64,000 nucleotides of DNA from Porphyra umbilicalis (Eukaryota > Rhodophyta > Bangiophyceae > Bangiales > Bangiaceae), in NCBI GenBank assembly GCA_002049455.2, contig KV918853.1, positions 186,001 through 250,000 on the forward strand, written 5' to 3'. This document shows, piece by piece, positions 1 through 10,958 of this stretch (position 1 is its first letter; every line of letters begins with the position of its first letter). The position numbers and the translations under genes were made by a program. Below the pieces are notes generated by a model. It saw only the letters and a program-made list of their open reading frames with translations. It searched no databases and was not told where the DNA came from.

Positions 1-1546
1 GGGGGGCGGCCGTGTCTCTGTGGGGTACGCGGGCTGGAAGGAGGCGCGGCATGCAGGATGGGGGCTATGCGTTGCTTTTTGTCCCTTTTCGGCGGCTGCC
101 ATGTAGGGACCCGGCTGTATGTGTGACTAGCTAGCGGCCATCAACGTTAGCCCTTCCCGCCCCACTTGACAGTCGGGGTCACCCCCCACCTGCCGAACCC
201 CCACGCCACCGCCGACCAGCTACGACAGCCCGTCGCCGCCGCCAAACCCCGCCAGCCGCCACAAGCACCCTCCGCCGGCGCCACCCCATGTCACGTGCCA
301 CCGCCCCCAACCGCCAGCCGCAGCCGTTCCCCGCCAAGCCCCCCCTACAACAGGTGGCCCTCCTTAAACAGCACCAGCTGCTGCTACCCATCGTCGCTAC
401 CCAACGCCGCCCCCCCCCCCGACAAGAGCCGACGCCCCGCGCCGCCGCCCTCATCTTTGCGGCTCTGACGCACCCCCCCCTGCCAGCTGCCAACGGCCGC
501 CGCCGCCACCTGGCGCCGTCCACGCACACCAGCCGCCGCAGCCCCCCCGCATCAGCCTCCGGCGCCCCCCCGCACCAGCCGCTGCCGCCACTTGCCAGTC
601 GCTGCCGCCGCCCCCCCCCTCGGCAGTGACACGTCTCGTCACTGCCGACCGCCACCGCCGCCCCCCCGCACCAGCCGCTGCCGCCACTTGCCAGCCGCTG
701 CCGCCGCCCCCCCCCTCGGCAGTGACACGTCTCGTCACTGCCGACCGCCACCGCCGCCCCCCCGCACCAGCCGCTGCCGCCACTTGCCAGCCGCTGCCGC
801 CGCCCCCCCCCTCGGCAGTGACACGGCTCGTCACTGCCGACCGCCACCGCCGCCCCTGCCCGGTTGCGGCCCGTCACTGCCCCCCCGCCGCCGCATCCCG
901 CCAACGTCGCTGCCTGCCTGCCACCACTGCCCGACCTCGCTACTACCCCTCCCCGTCGGCTGCCCCCCCCCGCCAGCCTCCGCCGCCCCTCCCTGCCGTC
1001 CACCCCCCCCCCCCCCCGCCAGCCTCCGCCGCCCCTCCCTGCCGTGCACCCCCCCCCCCCCCCCCCCAGCCTCCGCCGCCCCTCCTCCACCCCCTTGCGC
1101 CGCCCCATCCCACGCCCTGCGCGCCCACGGCGACGCCTGCAGCGTCTTCCTTTCCGCCGACGGCGCCCGCGGCGCGGGGGTGGGGCGTCCCCACACGACG
1201 CCCACGGCGCTCGTACGCAGCCCGACGGGGTGCGGGGGTCCCCGGGGTGGTAACCCCCCGCCGCCCGCCGCGGGGCGCCGCCCCCCATGGCGGCAGCGTG
1301 GCGGGCGCCCCCCCCACACCCCCCCCCCCCCCCCCCTCCAGGCGGCCCGCCGGCGCCACCCCCCCCCCGCCCCCGCGCGCCGCGGCGGCGGGTGCCGCCG
1401 CCCGCGCGCCACCGCCGCCCCCCCCCCCGCCCGCCCGCCGCCACGTTGCCGCCGCCACCGCCGCCGCCGCCGACCGGCCGCCGGCGCCACGGGCGCGGGG
1501 TCCCCCCCCCCCCCCCGCCGCCGCGCGCGTGCCGTCGGCCCCCCCG

Positions 1547-1586
<40 letters not shown>

Positions 1587-3115
1587 ACGACGCCCAAGGC
1601 GGTGGCGCTCCGCCGCCGCGGGGGCAGGCGGACGAGGGTGGGGGGGGGGGGGGGGGGGGCGTGGGGGGGATGGGGGGGGGGGTCCCCGCCCTTGGGCCTG
1701 CCTGCTTTTTTTTTTTTGGGGCGTCGGCGGTGCGCATCCCGACCGACGCGGGGCGGCACGTCGGGCGGGGGCTGGGTGCGGGGCGGGGGGGCGTCGGGCG
1801 GCCGGGGAGCTGCTGCCGCGCTGGGGAGGGGAGGCGCGGCGGCCCGCCGGGGGCGACGTACGGCCTGCCGTGCGTGTGCGGGTCGTGGGTGGGGCTGGCC
1901 AGCCGGTTCATACCCGCCGGCGGGCGTGGCTTGCTCCTTCCTCCTGTGCAATGACCGCGCCGCCACGCGGTGGCGTGCGCGTTGGCCGCTTTTATCAGGG
2001 GCGAGCCGCACCCCGCCGCGCCTCCCTCCCCGCGCCCTCACCGGCACGCCCCCAACCCGCCACTGCGCGCGCGCCTCGTGTGCGTCGCCACGGGTCGGGC
2101 GCGGCGGCGGCGCTCGCGGCCGCGCCGCCGTCGCGCCGCGGCGGCCGCGTCGGCGTGGCGCGCCGGGGGGGCGGGCGGGCGGGCCGGCTTGGGACGGGGG
2201 GGGGCGCGCCGCTGATGCGGGGGACGGCGGACTGGTGGGCGGCGGCGGCACGACGGGGCGGGGGGGGGTGGTGGGGGGACGCCGGCCACGCAAACGACCC
2301 ACGGCGTGGCGGCGGGCGCGCGGTTGGGCTCTCCCCGGCGGGGGGCGCGCCGCCGCGCGCGGGGCAGGGATCGGGTGTCGTCCGCCACGCGCGCCCCGCG
2401 ACGGCCGCGGTCGGCGGCGACGCGGCGGCCGGGGGCGAGCCCCCACCGCGGGGCGACGCGCGTGTCCCGCGCGCCGCCGCCACCGCCTCTGTGCTCGCCG
2501 CCGCCCCGCCGTGGGGCGTCGTCCGCCGTCGCCCTGGCGCTGCTCGCTGACGGGCGCCCGGCGGGCGGTCCGTGTCGACGACGGTGCCCCTCGCGCCGTC
2601 GTTTCTTTGGGGGGGTTTTTTTGGTTTTTTTTTTTTTTGGCGTGTGGGCCACGCGTGCGGCCGAGACGCGCGCGCCGGGGGCGGCGGCCGGTGGCGTCGC
2701 TGAGGCGGGTGCGGCCGCCTGCGGCGAGGACGCGGTTGTTTGGCCGGGCGCAGTGGCAACGCTGGCGCGCCGTGCCGACGGTGGCCGTGGCGACGGCATG
2801 GACGAGCCGGGGGGGGAGGGGGGACGGCGAGGGGGGCGGTGCTGTCCCCCGCACGGACGTTTGTGTTTTTTTGGGGGGGCGTGGCGGGGACGCGTGTGGC
2901 GGCCGGTGGGGGCGGGCGTGCTTGCGTCGTCGGGCGCGCCGAGGCTGTTTGTTGCGCTTGCGCCCTCTTCCATGATCATTGGGTGGTGCTCGTGGAGCAC
3001 AGTGAGGGCAAAAGAAACCATGAATGCGTGCCCGAGTGTACCTGCGCCCACGCCATCGAGGCGCCGGCAGAGGCGCATCCAAAGGCAGCACGAGGCTCTT
3101 CCCCAGCCCGACGTC
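1..3115. other. GC-rich low-complexity stretch without a convincing gene
   Basis: The stretch is dominated by CCG/CGC-rich sequence with poly-C and poly-G runs and a few poly-T runs (near 1707, 2620 and 2860). Reading frames stay open for hundreds of codons on both strands only because stop codons are rare in this composition. The translated frames are Pro/Arg/Gly/Ala-rich and show no domain I recognise. It ends at the 3' end of the ABC transporter gene. Confidence 0.6.
560..855. repeat. 96-bp tandem repeat, about three copies, each with a hairpin
   Basis: The marker CGGCAGTGAC recurs at 621, 717 and 813, giving an exact 96-bp period. Each unit carries GGCAGTGAC, a 7-nt loop and GTCACTGCC (first at 622-646), a perfect 9-bp stem. 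Because 96 is a multiple of 3, the repeat gives a 32-residue periodic translation in every frame, which should not be read as a protein repeat without other support. Confidence 0.9.
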
Positions 3116-5590
3116 CTACTCGCCACTGCCGGTGGCGCCCTCGTCCCCAGCACCTGCCCCCTCAACCGCGGGTGCGACGCCCGTGCCCCCGCCACCGTCC
3201 TCTACCCCGTGCTGCAGCTCCCACATCCGCCGGTACCTGCCGCCCGGCCGACGCAGCAGCGCCGCGTGCGTCCCCCGCTCGACAATGTGCCCCGCCTCCA
3301 ACACCAAAATCTCGTCGGCGCCCACCACGGTTGACAGCCGGTGCGCCACGATGAGTGTGGTGGCCCCCCGGCTCGCCGTCCGCAGCGCGCCCTGCATCGC
3401 GCGCTCCGTTTCAGAGTCGAGCGCGGAGGAGGACTCGTCGAGCAGCAGCACCCCCGGGCGGCGAATGACCACCCGTGCAATGCCGACGCGCTGGCGCTCG
3501 CCGCCGCTCAGGCGGACTCCCCGCTCCCCACACACCGACTCGAGGCCCTCGGGGAGGCGGTCGAGCCAGCCTGTGAGCTGCGCCACGTCGGCTGCGCCCG
3601 CTACCTCGTCATCGGGCACATTGCGACCGCCGTCACGGCCGTACGCAATGTTGGCCCGCACGCTGTCGCGGAAGAGGAGCGTGTCTTGCGTGACGACGCC
3701 AATCGCGTCGCGAAGGGACTGCTGCGTCACCCCCGCAATGTCCTGCTCGTCAATCGTGATGCGACCGCTTGTGGCGTCAAACAGGCGGAGCACCAGCCGC
3801 ATGAGCGTCGTCTTGCCCGAGCCAGTCGGACCGACAATCGCGGTCGTGCCGCCCGCGCGAACGGTGAAGCTCACCCCATGAATGGCGCCTGCCGAGTTTG
3901 CACCGTACGAAAAAGACACATTGTCAAAAACAATCTCCCCGCCACGGCACCCGACGCCGTCGCCGTTGTCATTGCCATAAGCCGGTGGACACAGAACGAG
4001 TGGCACCGCGCCCGGGGCGTCAACAATATCTGGTCGTAGCTGGCGGAGGTCGACGAGCCGCCGCACTGACATCAGCGTCGACGTGAAGCGCTTCACGAGA
4101 CCCGCAGCGTACGAGACGGGATGAAAAATGCGATTGAGGTAAGTCTCAAGCGTAACAAAATCAGCGATCGACAGGGTGCCCGCCGCCACCCGCTGGCCGG
4201 CCATAACCATTCCCATGGCGACAAAGGCCGCGCGGATGGCCGATTGGAGGTGGTGCAGCATCACCAGGGACGACTGCTGCCGCCGATCTCGCCGCCGCTC
4301 CAAGAGGTCGCGGTAGCGGTCGACCTCGACCGCTTCGGTGCCGAAGACCTTGACGTTTTCAAAGTGGAGGAGCGACTGCCTCGCGCGTCCGGCCTCGCGC
4401 AGGCGCGCGCGGTAAGCAGCGCGTTGCCGTTTCACAGACGCCCGCGTCTGGGCAAAAGTAAACGCCGCGTAGACGGCGATTGCCACCACCACGAGCGCCG
4501 AGAAGGACCACGAGCCGAGGCGCCCAACAACCGCCACCGTCACCGCGAATTGAGTGACCATCGGGATGGCGTCAAAGCTAACCAGTGAGATGAGGCGCGG
4601 CACATCACTGACGCCGAGGTTAAAAATCGTCATTACCCGATCCGTATCCCGGTTCAGGTGCCACGCAAGTGAGAGCGAGTGGAGATGCGAAAAGATGTCG
4701 ACCCGCAAGTCAAGAAGCATTTCGTCTTCAAAGCGCTGCCACGCCACATGATGACCATAGGAGAAGAGGCCCGACATGTAGCCGGCGGCAATGTAGCCAA
4801 CGGTGGCTAGGAGGGACCGGCGCAAGACAGCCGGCGGGAGAAAGCCCCACCCAAGGAGCAGTGGCGAAGGTGGCGCGGCCGTCACGGCGGCGACTATCGT
4901 CGCCGCCGAGTCGGGCGGCACGGCAGCGCCGTTGCCGGCCGTCGCCAGCACCGTAAGGCCGTCAAGGGCACACCGTAGCAGCAGCGGCTCGAAGAAGGTA
5001 CACGCATTTTGACCAATCTCGCAGAGGATGGCAAAGAGCACCAACAGCCGGAGGCGGGCGGTGCGTGGGACCATAAACGGGAGTACGAAGCGGAGCGCCT
5101 CACGGGCAGAGACGCTGACATCATCCGCGTCATGTCCGTTTGGTTTGGCCTCCGCGACCTTGGCTTTGTGGGTCTTGGGGGCACCCTCGAGTATTTTAGC
5201 GGCGTTCGTGTCGCCGTCCGTGGCGCCGGCAGCGGCGGCATCGCCGCTTGCCAATGGGGCGCCAGCCCCCTTCGCCGCCGTCTGGTCAGCGGCCTTGCCG
5301 CCACCGCGGCGGCGACGCAGGCCCGTCGCGCCCATGGCCGCAGCGGCGGGAGCACAGCCGCTGGCAACGGCGCCGTCACGGCTGCCGTTGGAAGAAGGAG
5401 CGGTTGAGGAGATGGTGGTGGCGGGGGTGGTGGAGGGGGCGGAGGGGATGGAGGACGAGGTGCCAGCGGCAGCAATCACAGCTCCGTCGACGGGTGTTGG
5501 CACGCCCGCCCCCATCGTGCACCGTTCCTGGCCGTTGGCTGCCGGTGACCCGGCCACCTCGACGGCACCTTTCCCGTGGTCGGCCGCCAT
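3116..5590 (-). CDS. ABC half-transporter, ATM1/HMT1 (ABCB6/7) type
   Basis: The 824-codon frame starts at an ATG and ends at TAG without a break. Residues 1 to about 160 are low-complexity Ala/Gly/Ser/Thr. The transmembrane region begins near residue 180 and includes the stretch HLNRDTDRV and a conserved FENVKVFGTEAVEVDRYRD-like loop typical of HMT1/ATM1 proteins. The nucleotide-binding domain has Walker A GPTGSGKTT (about residue 587), Q-loop QDTLLF, signature LSGGERQ (about 697), Walker B LLLDES (about 717) and H-loop AHRLST (about 750). It should act as a homodimer exporting thiol, heme or metal conjugates from an organelle or into a vacuole. I see no extra N-terminal transmembrane domain as in ABCB6, so ATM1 or HMT1 remain equally possible. 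Its upstream region carries a TATA-like box and a tandem duplication. Confidence 0.92.
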   Translation of the reverse strand: MAADHGKGAVEVAGSPAANGQERCTMGAGVPTPVDGAVIAAAGTSSSIPSAPSTTPATTISSTAPSSNGSRDGAVASGCAPAAAAMGATGLRRRRGGGKAADQTAAKGAGAPLASGDAAAAGATDGDTNAAKILEGAPKTHKAKVAEAKPNGHDADDVSVSAREALRFVLPFMVPRTARLRLLVLFAILCEIGQNACTFFEPLLLRCALDGLTVLATAGNGAAVPPDSAATIVAAVTAAPPSPLLLGWGFLPPAVLRRSLLATVGYIAAGYMSGLFSYGHHVAWQRFEDEMLLDLRVDIFSHLHSLSLAWHLNRDTDRVMTIFNLGVSDVPRLISLVSFDAIPMVTQFAVTVAVVGRLGSWSFSALVVVAIAVYAAFTFAQTRASVKRQRAAYRARLREAGRARQSLLHFENVKVFGTEAVEVDRYRDLLERRRDRRQQSSLVMLHHLQSAIRAAFVAMGMVMAGQRVAAGTLSIADFVTLETYLNRIFHPVSYAAGLVKRFTSTLMSVRRLVDLRQLRPDIVDAPGAVPLVLCPPAYGNDNGDGVGCRGGEIVFDNVSFSYGANSAGAIHGVSFTVRAGGTTAIVGPTGSGKTTLMRLVLRLFDATSGRITIDEQDIAGVTQQSLRDAIGVVTQDTLLFRDSVRANIAYGRDGGRNVPDDEVAGAADVAQLTGWLDRLPEGLESVCGERGVRLSGGERQRVGIARVVIRRPGVLLLDESSSALDSETERAMQGALRTASRGATTLIVAHRLSTVVGADEILVLEAGHIVERGTHAALLRRPGGRYRRMWELQHGVEDGGGGTGVAPAVEGAGAGDEGATGSGE

Positions 5591-5703
5591 GCCACCAATC
5601 GTTCCCGACGTTTGCTACAGCGACGTGTGCCACGAGTAGTAGGCGGCCGCGGGGGAGCTGCCGTCGACGGTGATGGCGGTGCCCCGCGTAGAGCGTAAGC
5701 GCC

Positions 5704-5933
5704 GCCGTCACGGCACCCCTTTAAATACAGGGCCAAGCGCAGGCGGCGCGACTGCGCCAATTGCTCACCTCAGAAGCCGCCGCCGCACCGTGCAGAGGAG
5801 AGCCGCCAGGTGGGTGATGCAGGCGCCGAGCGGCGCCGTCACGGCACCCTCCAAAACACCGTGCACAGCGCAGACAGCGCGACCGCGTCAACTGGTCACC
5901 CCAGAAGCGCCCCCCATGCAGTGGAGAGCCAAT
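5704..5933. repeat. Diverged tandem duplication in the ABC promoter region
   Basis: Two copies of about 100 bp (5704-5807 and 5835-5933) share GCCGTCACGGCACCC at one end, a block like CAGAAGC, and TGCAG-GGAGAGCC at the other, about 130 bp apart. The copies differ by scattered substitutions and small indels. Only the copy nearer the gene keeps the TATA-like core. Confidence 0.75.
5720..5727 (-). promoter_or_regulatory. TATA-like box upstream of the ABC transporter
   Basis: On the minus strand the sequence reads TATTTAAA, 130 bp upstream of the ATG at 5590, in otherwise GC-rich DNA. It lies inside the first copy of a local tandem duplication; the second copy has lost this AT-rich core. Promoter function is inferred from position and motif only. 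Confidence 0.5.
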
Positions 5934-5948
5934 GGGCCGGTTATCATA

Positions 5949-5967
5949 AAGGGTCATGATGACCCTT
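5949..5967. promoter_or_regulatory. Perfect 19-bp palindrome
   Basis: AAGGGTCAT, a single G, then ATGACCCTT form a perfect inverted repeat about 360 bp upstream of the ABC transporter start and just outside the foldback element. It could be a dimeric transcription-factor site or a chance palindrome. Confidence 0.45.
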
Positions 5968-5998
5968 GCCGGCGGCGGTGACCACCAAACGAGAGGGG

Positions 5999-6845
5999 CC
6001 ATCGTCTGCTTGGGACTTTTTTCCATCGAGGCCCCATCGACACTGCGATTGCGCATCGCACCAACGAGAAAGGCCTTGGATAGGCATTTTTCTGCCCATC
6101 GACAGACCCATCGAAGTCCATATTGCGATGTGGTCCTGTCAACTTTCACTGATCCGTTTGTGATCAGTCGAACACAGACACTCGGGTGTGATTGGACAAT
6201 CCAGGCTTCTATGATCTGACATGTCGACCACTACTCTGCAGCTTTGTCTCGTCAACACTTCTGCGGAACTTATAATATAAGTCTGCCGTGGAGTTGTCCA
6301 TCTCACCGTCGTCACGACCAATATTGTACCCGTCTTCTTCACAAGGGTCCACGCCGACAGGATCTGACTTGGTGTCTCGCAACACTTCTGTTTCGCAGAT
6401 GCAGTGGAACTCAGAAGTCGACCTTGCAAGGGTCGCAGACGTCCGAGCACGTGAAAAATCCAACGTAAGCACAGTGGTCGTCTCGACAGGATGTCATCAG
6501 GCACGCTCCGGAACCCGAATCTCACGCCGTGCCGCGCTGCACTCGCCAGCGCGCACAGCCTGCCACCCGAGAGCGCGACGAAGTGATGTCGACGGAACGG
6601 GACGCGACGAGGACGTACGACAGAAATACTTGCGTATATTTCGGATTCCTGATATGTACTCAGGACAGAATCAACCCCCTGCAGACCGCGCAAAAACGCG
6701 GTTTGTCAGCTCTGAAAGTTGACATCAGCCTGTGAGGTTTTCCATCGACGGCACCATCTGGTCCCATCTATCTCCATCGAACGGTTCCATCGAGTTGCAA
6801 TCGAAAATGGGTTCTCGATGGATAATAGTCCGAACGAGACGATGG
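5999..6845. mobile_element. Long-TIR foldback / MITE-like DNA element
   Basis: The outer end CCATCGTCTGCTTGGGAC at 5999 matches, with about six mismatches over 32 bp, the reverse complement of the sequence ending at 6845. Similarity continues more loosely for roughly 150 bp on each side and ends inside near GTCAACTTTCA (about 6136) and TGAAAGTTGAC (about 6715). The arms are studded with CCATCGA motifs. The 550-bp centre has no recognisable transposase. Long inverted repeats suggest a non-autonomous Mutator-like or foldback element; I found no clear target-site duplication. Confidence 0.7.
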
Positions 6846-8180
6846 ACGCTCGCTCATTGTTTCGGAGGGTACGAGGCGCGGCGGCGTCTTGCTGGCTGCG
6901 GACACCAACCTGCATCATCACGCAGGAAATCTCGCACCGACGGGTCCTCGTTGCACGTCGGGTGGAGCTCGCGGATTTGTCGATCGATATGGATAGATCC
7001 GCGCCCGTCTCAGCCGTGACGGAACGAGCACCGGTCAAACGAGAGGCACACGCCGCGCCCACCGGCGCACCGCCGGCCTCTGCTGTCGACAAAGTCGACC
7101 GCCTGGCCGCTGCCTGGCGGCCAGGCCGGCGCGGGCCCAGGTTGCTTGCGGACAACCGGCCGGGCGTGGGGCGCCCCACGCCCTGTTCCATGCGTGCAGC
7201 ACGCTCTAGCATCATCTGTCACTGTCGTCGTCCATCACATCTTGCCCTGGCGGCTGTGTCGCAGCCGCCGGCACTCCCGTTCCCGCCGCTGACCTCGTTG
7301 GCCCCGGCAGCCCGTCGGCACGACTCCCGCATATGCCGCGTGGCCGCGTCGGCGGCCGCCTCGGCCGCCTCGAGGCAACAATGAACCCGCCGCGGCCGCC
7401 GCCGGCACCACTGGCGACGGCCGTCCGGGGGCAGGGGGTGGGCGCAAGCAGCGTCGCGTTGACCACAAACCGTCAAGTGGATGCCGCGGCGGTCGCAACA
7501 ATGGGGGAGAGCGGTCGAGCGGCTCCGCGACAGCGGGGGGGGTGTGTCGGGCGGGCGAGGCCGCGGCGGGCGGTGGCCGACCGAGCCGCAGGAGCCACCT
7601 CCCCGGCTGGGGGCGGCTCCGCTCAGGGGAGCCGCCCCAGCCCTACAGTGTAACAGCATGATCAGTGCGCAGCCGGCACAGGAACCGTCGGCCGGTCTGG
7701 GGGCAAGGCAACCGCGTCGGCGAGCCGCGCCTGGCGCGTCGTCTGGGGCCACGGCCCGCGGGCACGCCCCCCAGCAGCCGCGCAACACACCGACCAAACA
7801 CATTGTTCTTTGTCACCAATGGCCCTCCGCACCCGCGCCACGTGGTGACCGTGCGCCCGGGCGGCGTCGCCCGCGCGGTGCCCCCGCCCGCGCGCCGCCG
7901 CCGCCCCCCCCCCCCCACCCGCACGGTGCGCCCGTTCCCCCCCCGCCTCGCCCGGCGGCCATCCCCGCCGGTTGGTGCGCCGCCGCCGGCGGCGCGGGCG
8001 CGACCGCGCGCGGCGCGGCCGCCGGGGACGCCCGACGCGGCGGCGGCGGCGGCGGCGACCGCCGCGCCCGCCGCGGTGGGTGCGGGCGGGTGTGTGCGGC
8101 GGCCGCCGGGGGGCGCCCGCCACCGCCACCGTCTGGGCCCCCGCCACCGGTGGCACCCGCGGGGGGGCGCGCCGCCTCCC

Positions 8181-8212
<32 letters not shown>

Positions 8213-9289
8213 ACCGCCCGTGCTCGTACGCGCGGCGGCGCGGCGGCCGCGCGGGGCGGCGGGGACGGCGCGCGCGCCCCGCCCGCGGGGGGCGCACGGG
8301 GGGGTCGCGCCCCACCGCCCCAACGGCCCGTGTGCATCCACCCCCCCCCCCCCCCCGGGCGCCCCCCACGGCGGCGCGCGGCCGCCCTCGTGTCCGCCCG
8401 TGCGCCGACGCTGCGCGGGCGCGTCTCGCGTCGCGCCGCCGCCGCGGCGGGCGGTGGCACTCGCGTCGCCGCGGCGACGGGGCGGCCGCCGCCCCCCCCC
8501 CCCCCCCCCCCCTCCTCGTGCCCGTCGGCACGCGCGCCGACGGTCGGCGCGTCGGGCGCGGGGCGGCCCGATGCCGGCCGGCAGCGGCGGCGGGGCGCCC
8601 CGGCCGCCGCCACCGACGCGCCGCGGCGCTGCTGCCGACGCGCCCCGCGGCGGCGGCGGCGGCGGCGGCGGCGGCTGACGCGGCGGCCGGGGCGCCCCGC
8701 GGCCCGCCCGTCGGGGGGCGCCCGCGTCGGCGGCAGTGCCCAGTGGGGTCCGCCCGCGGCGGCCGCGGCGCACGGCGGCGCGCCGGCGCGCGGTGGGGGG
8801 GGGGGGGGGGGGGGGGACCGCGCGACGGGCGGGTCGCCGCCGCCGGTGCTCGCGCCAGTCGTGCCGGGGGGGGGGGTTGGGGGGCGTCTGCGGCGGCGCG
8901 ACCGACCCGCCGGGCGGCGCCCGGCCGCCCGCGACGGCGGCGCACGGGGGGGCGCGGGGCGGCGGCTGCGGGGCGCGGGCGACCCCGGGGGGCCCACAGG
9001 TCCACGGGCGGCGCACGGCCCGCCCCCGCCGCCGCCCTCTGCGCCGCGTCGCGGCGGGTGGGGGGTCCGTCCACAAAAACAACAAGAAACAGCCTCTAAA
9101 TGTCGGACGATCCAAAAAAGAAAAGGGCGCCTCCATGCCAACGGCGACGCAAGAGCCGCCGACCGACACCCCATGACGCGCACAAAACAGGCAGCGGCGC
9201 CGCCCTCCCCCCCGAGGCGGGCGCACCCCCCCCCCCCCCTCACGCCCCCCCCTCCCCGCGGCTGCTGCGGCGAGCGTGCGGGCGACCCC
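6846..9289. other. Intergenic, GC-rich low complexity; no gene recognised
   Basis: From about 7650 the sequence is CCG/GGC repeats with C and G runs, open in most frames. It lies downstream of the GDPD gene on the minus strand. The frame of the GDPD C-terminus runs open to about 7813, but the translation loses family likeness before 9290, so this is probably 3' flank rather than coding. Confidence 0.5.
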
Positions 9290-10697
9290 CCCCACGCCGT
9301 CACAAATGCAGCCGCCGACACCTGCGGCGCGTTGGGCGGGGACCCCCCCCCCACGGCCCCATACGTCAGGAGCGCCAGCCCCGCGGCCGCCACCGCCGCC
9401 ACGCGGGCGGCGGCCCCCCCCCCCCCCCCCCCCACCAAATCCGCGCGCAGGACGAGCCCATCCAGCCCCGCCGCCGCCGCCGCCCCCGCCGCCGCCGCCA
9501 CCGTCCCCGTGCGGCGGTCGGCGCCGTCGACGAGCGCCTCGCGGCGCTCCGCACACAGCAAGTAGACGGGGTAGGCGGCCTGCTTGACCGCCGCCGCCGC
9601 CGCCGCGTCGGCGTCAAAGGTGAGGAGGACCACGCGGCGGGCGGGGGCGGCCGGGGCGGCCGCGAGCACCCCAAGCACCCCGTCCACGAGCGCGTTGCGG
9701 TTGATGGGGGGAGGCGGCCGGCGAGCGCCGGCGGGGGCACCTTGAGTTCCACATACAGGGCGGTGGGGGGGGGGACCCCCGCCGCCACCGCCGCAAGCGT
9801 CGGCAGCGCGTCGCGCAGCGAGCCGCTCCAGCCCGCGTAGGGGGACGACGCGGGGGGGCCGCCGCGGCCGACGCGCACAACGTCGGCGTCGACGCCGCGT
9901 GGCGGAGGGGCGGCGCGGGCGGCGGCAGCGCCGCCGCCGCCGCGGTGGGGGCGCCCGCCACGCGCGTGGGGGGGGGACCCCGGCATAGGCGGCGGCGGCG
10001 GCGGCGGCGGTTGAGGAAACGTCAGACGTGGGGGGGGTCGTCAGGGGGGACGCGCCGGCCGCGAGGGCGTCGTTGCCGGACACGGCCGCCGGCGGTCGGG
10101 TCTTGGCGGCGGCGGTGGCGGCGGCGGCGGCGGCGGCGGCTGCGGCGGCGGCTGCGGCGGCGGCGAGCACCCCCACCGGCCCCCCGCCATCGTCGTCGGT
10201 CAGGTCCTCCTCGTCGGCCGCCCGGTGGGCGCGCGCCCACGGGTGGCGACCCCCCCCCCCCCGCCATACCGCCCATCGTCCACGGGCGCGCCGACCGTGG
10301 CGGGCGCGCCGCCCGCCGGCGGCACCCCCCCCTCCGCCGCGTCAATGCCGGCGGGGTCACCCCCCCCCCCCCCCCCCCCCGCCTCACGGCGGCGGCGCCA
10401 CCACCACCACCACCACCACCACCACCACCACCAGCAGCGGCGGCAGCGGTGGCGGCACCGCCTCCCCCCCCCCCCCGGCAGTGACGGGGGCGGCCCCCCC
10501 CAGTCCGCCGCGGCAATCCCCCCCACCGCCCGCCCGCCGTCCCCCCCCACCCAAAAATCGTGGTACACGAGCGGCACCCCGTCCGCACTCAGCTGCACGT
10601 CGAGTTCCACGCCCGCCACGCGGGCGGCGCGCCCCCCCGCCCCCGCCGCCGCCACAAACGACAGCACCGTGTTTTCCCGCACCGGCGGCGGGCGGGC

Positions 10698-10728
<31 letters not shown>

Positions 10729-10924
10729 TCCCCGCCAAGGCCACGGTGGCCGACGAGGGGAAAGGCGCCGGCGGGGAGCCCCGCGTCCGCAGCGGCCGAC
10801 GGGGGGCCGCGGGCGCGCGGGGGGGCCCCGCGCAACGCCGCCGCGACGGGGGCAGGCAGGGACGTGACCGCCATCACGTCGAGCGTGAGCGTGCCGACGC
10901 GCGGCGTGCCGACGGCAGAGGCGC

Positions 10925-10958
<34 letters not shown>

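Noticed and set aside
179-3091. A 970-codon open frame on the minus strand and a 652-codon frame on the plus strand in the same place
   Set aside because: Both are Arg/Pro/Gly-rich, overlap each other, contain the 96-bp repeat, and match no domain. In this composition stops are rare on both strands.
10398-10433. A run of twelve tryptophans in the GDPD reading frame
   Set aside because: It is the GGT repeat read in one frame. The same DNA gives Val or Gly in the others, and the conserved GDPD blocks on either side are not all in that frame.
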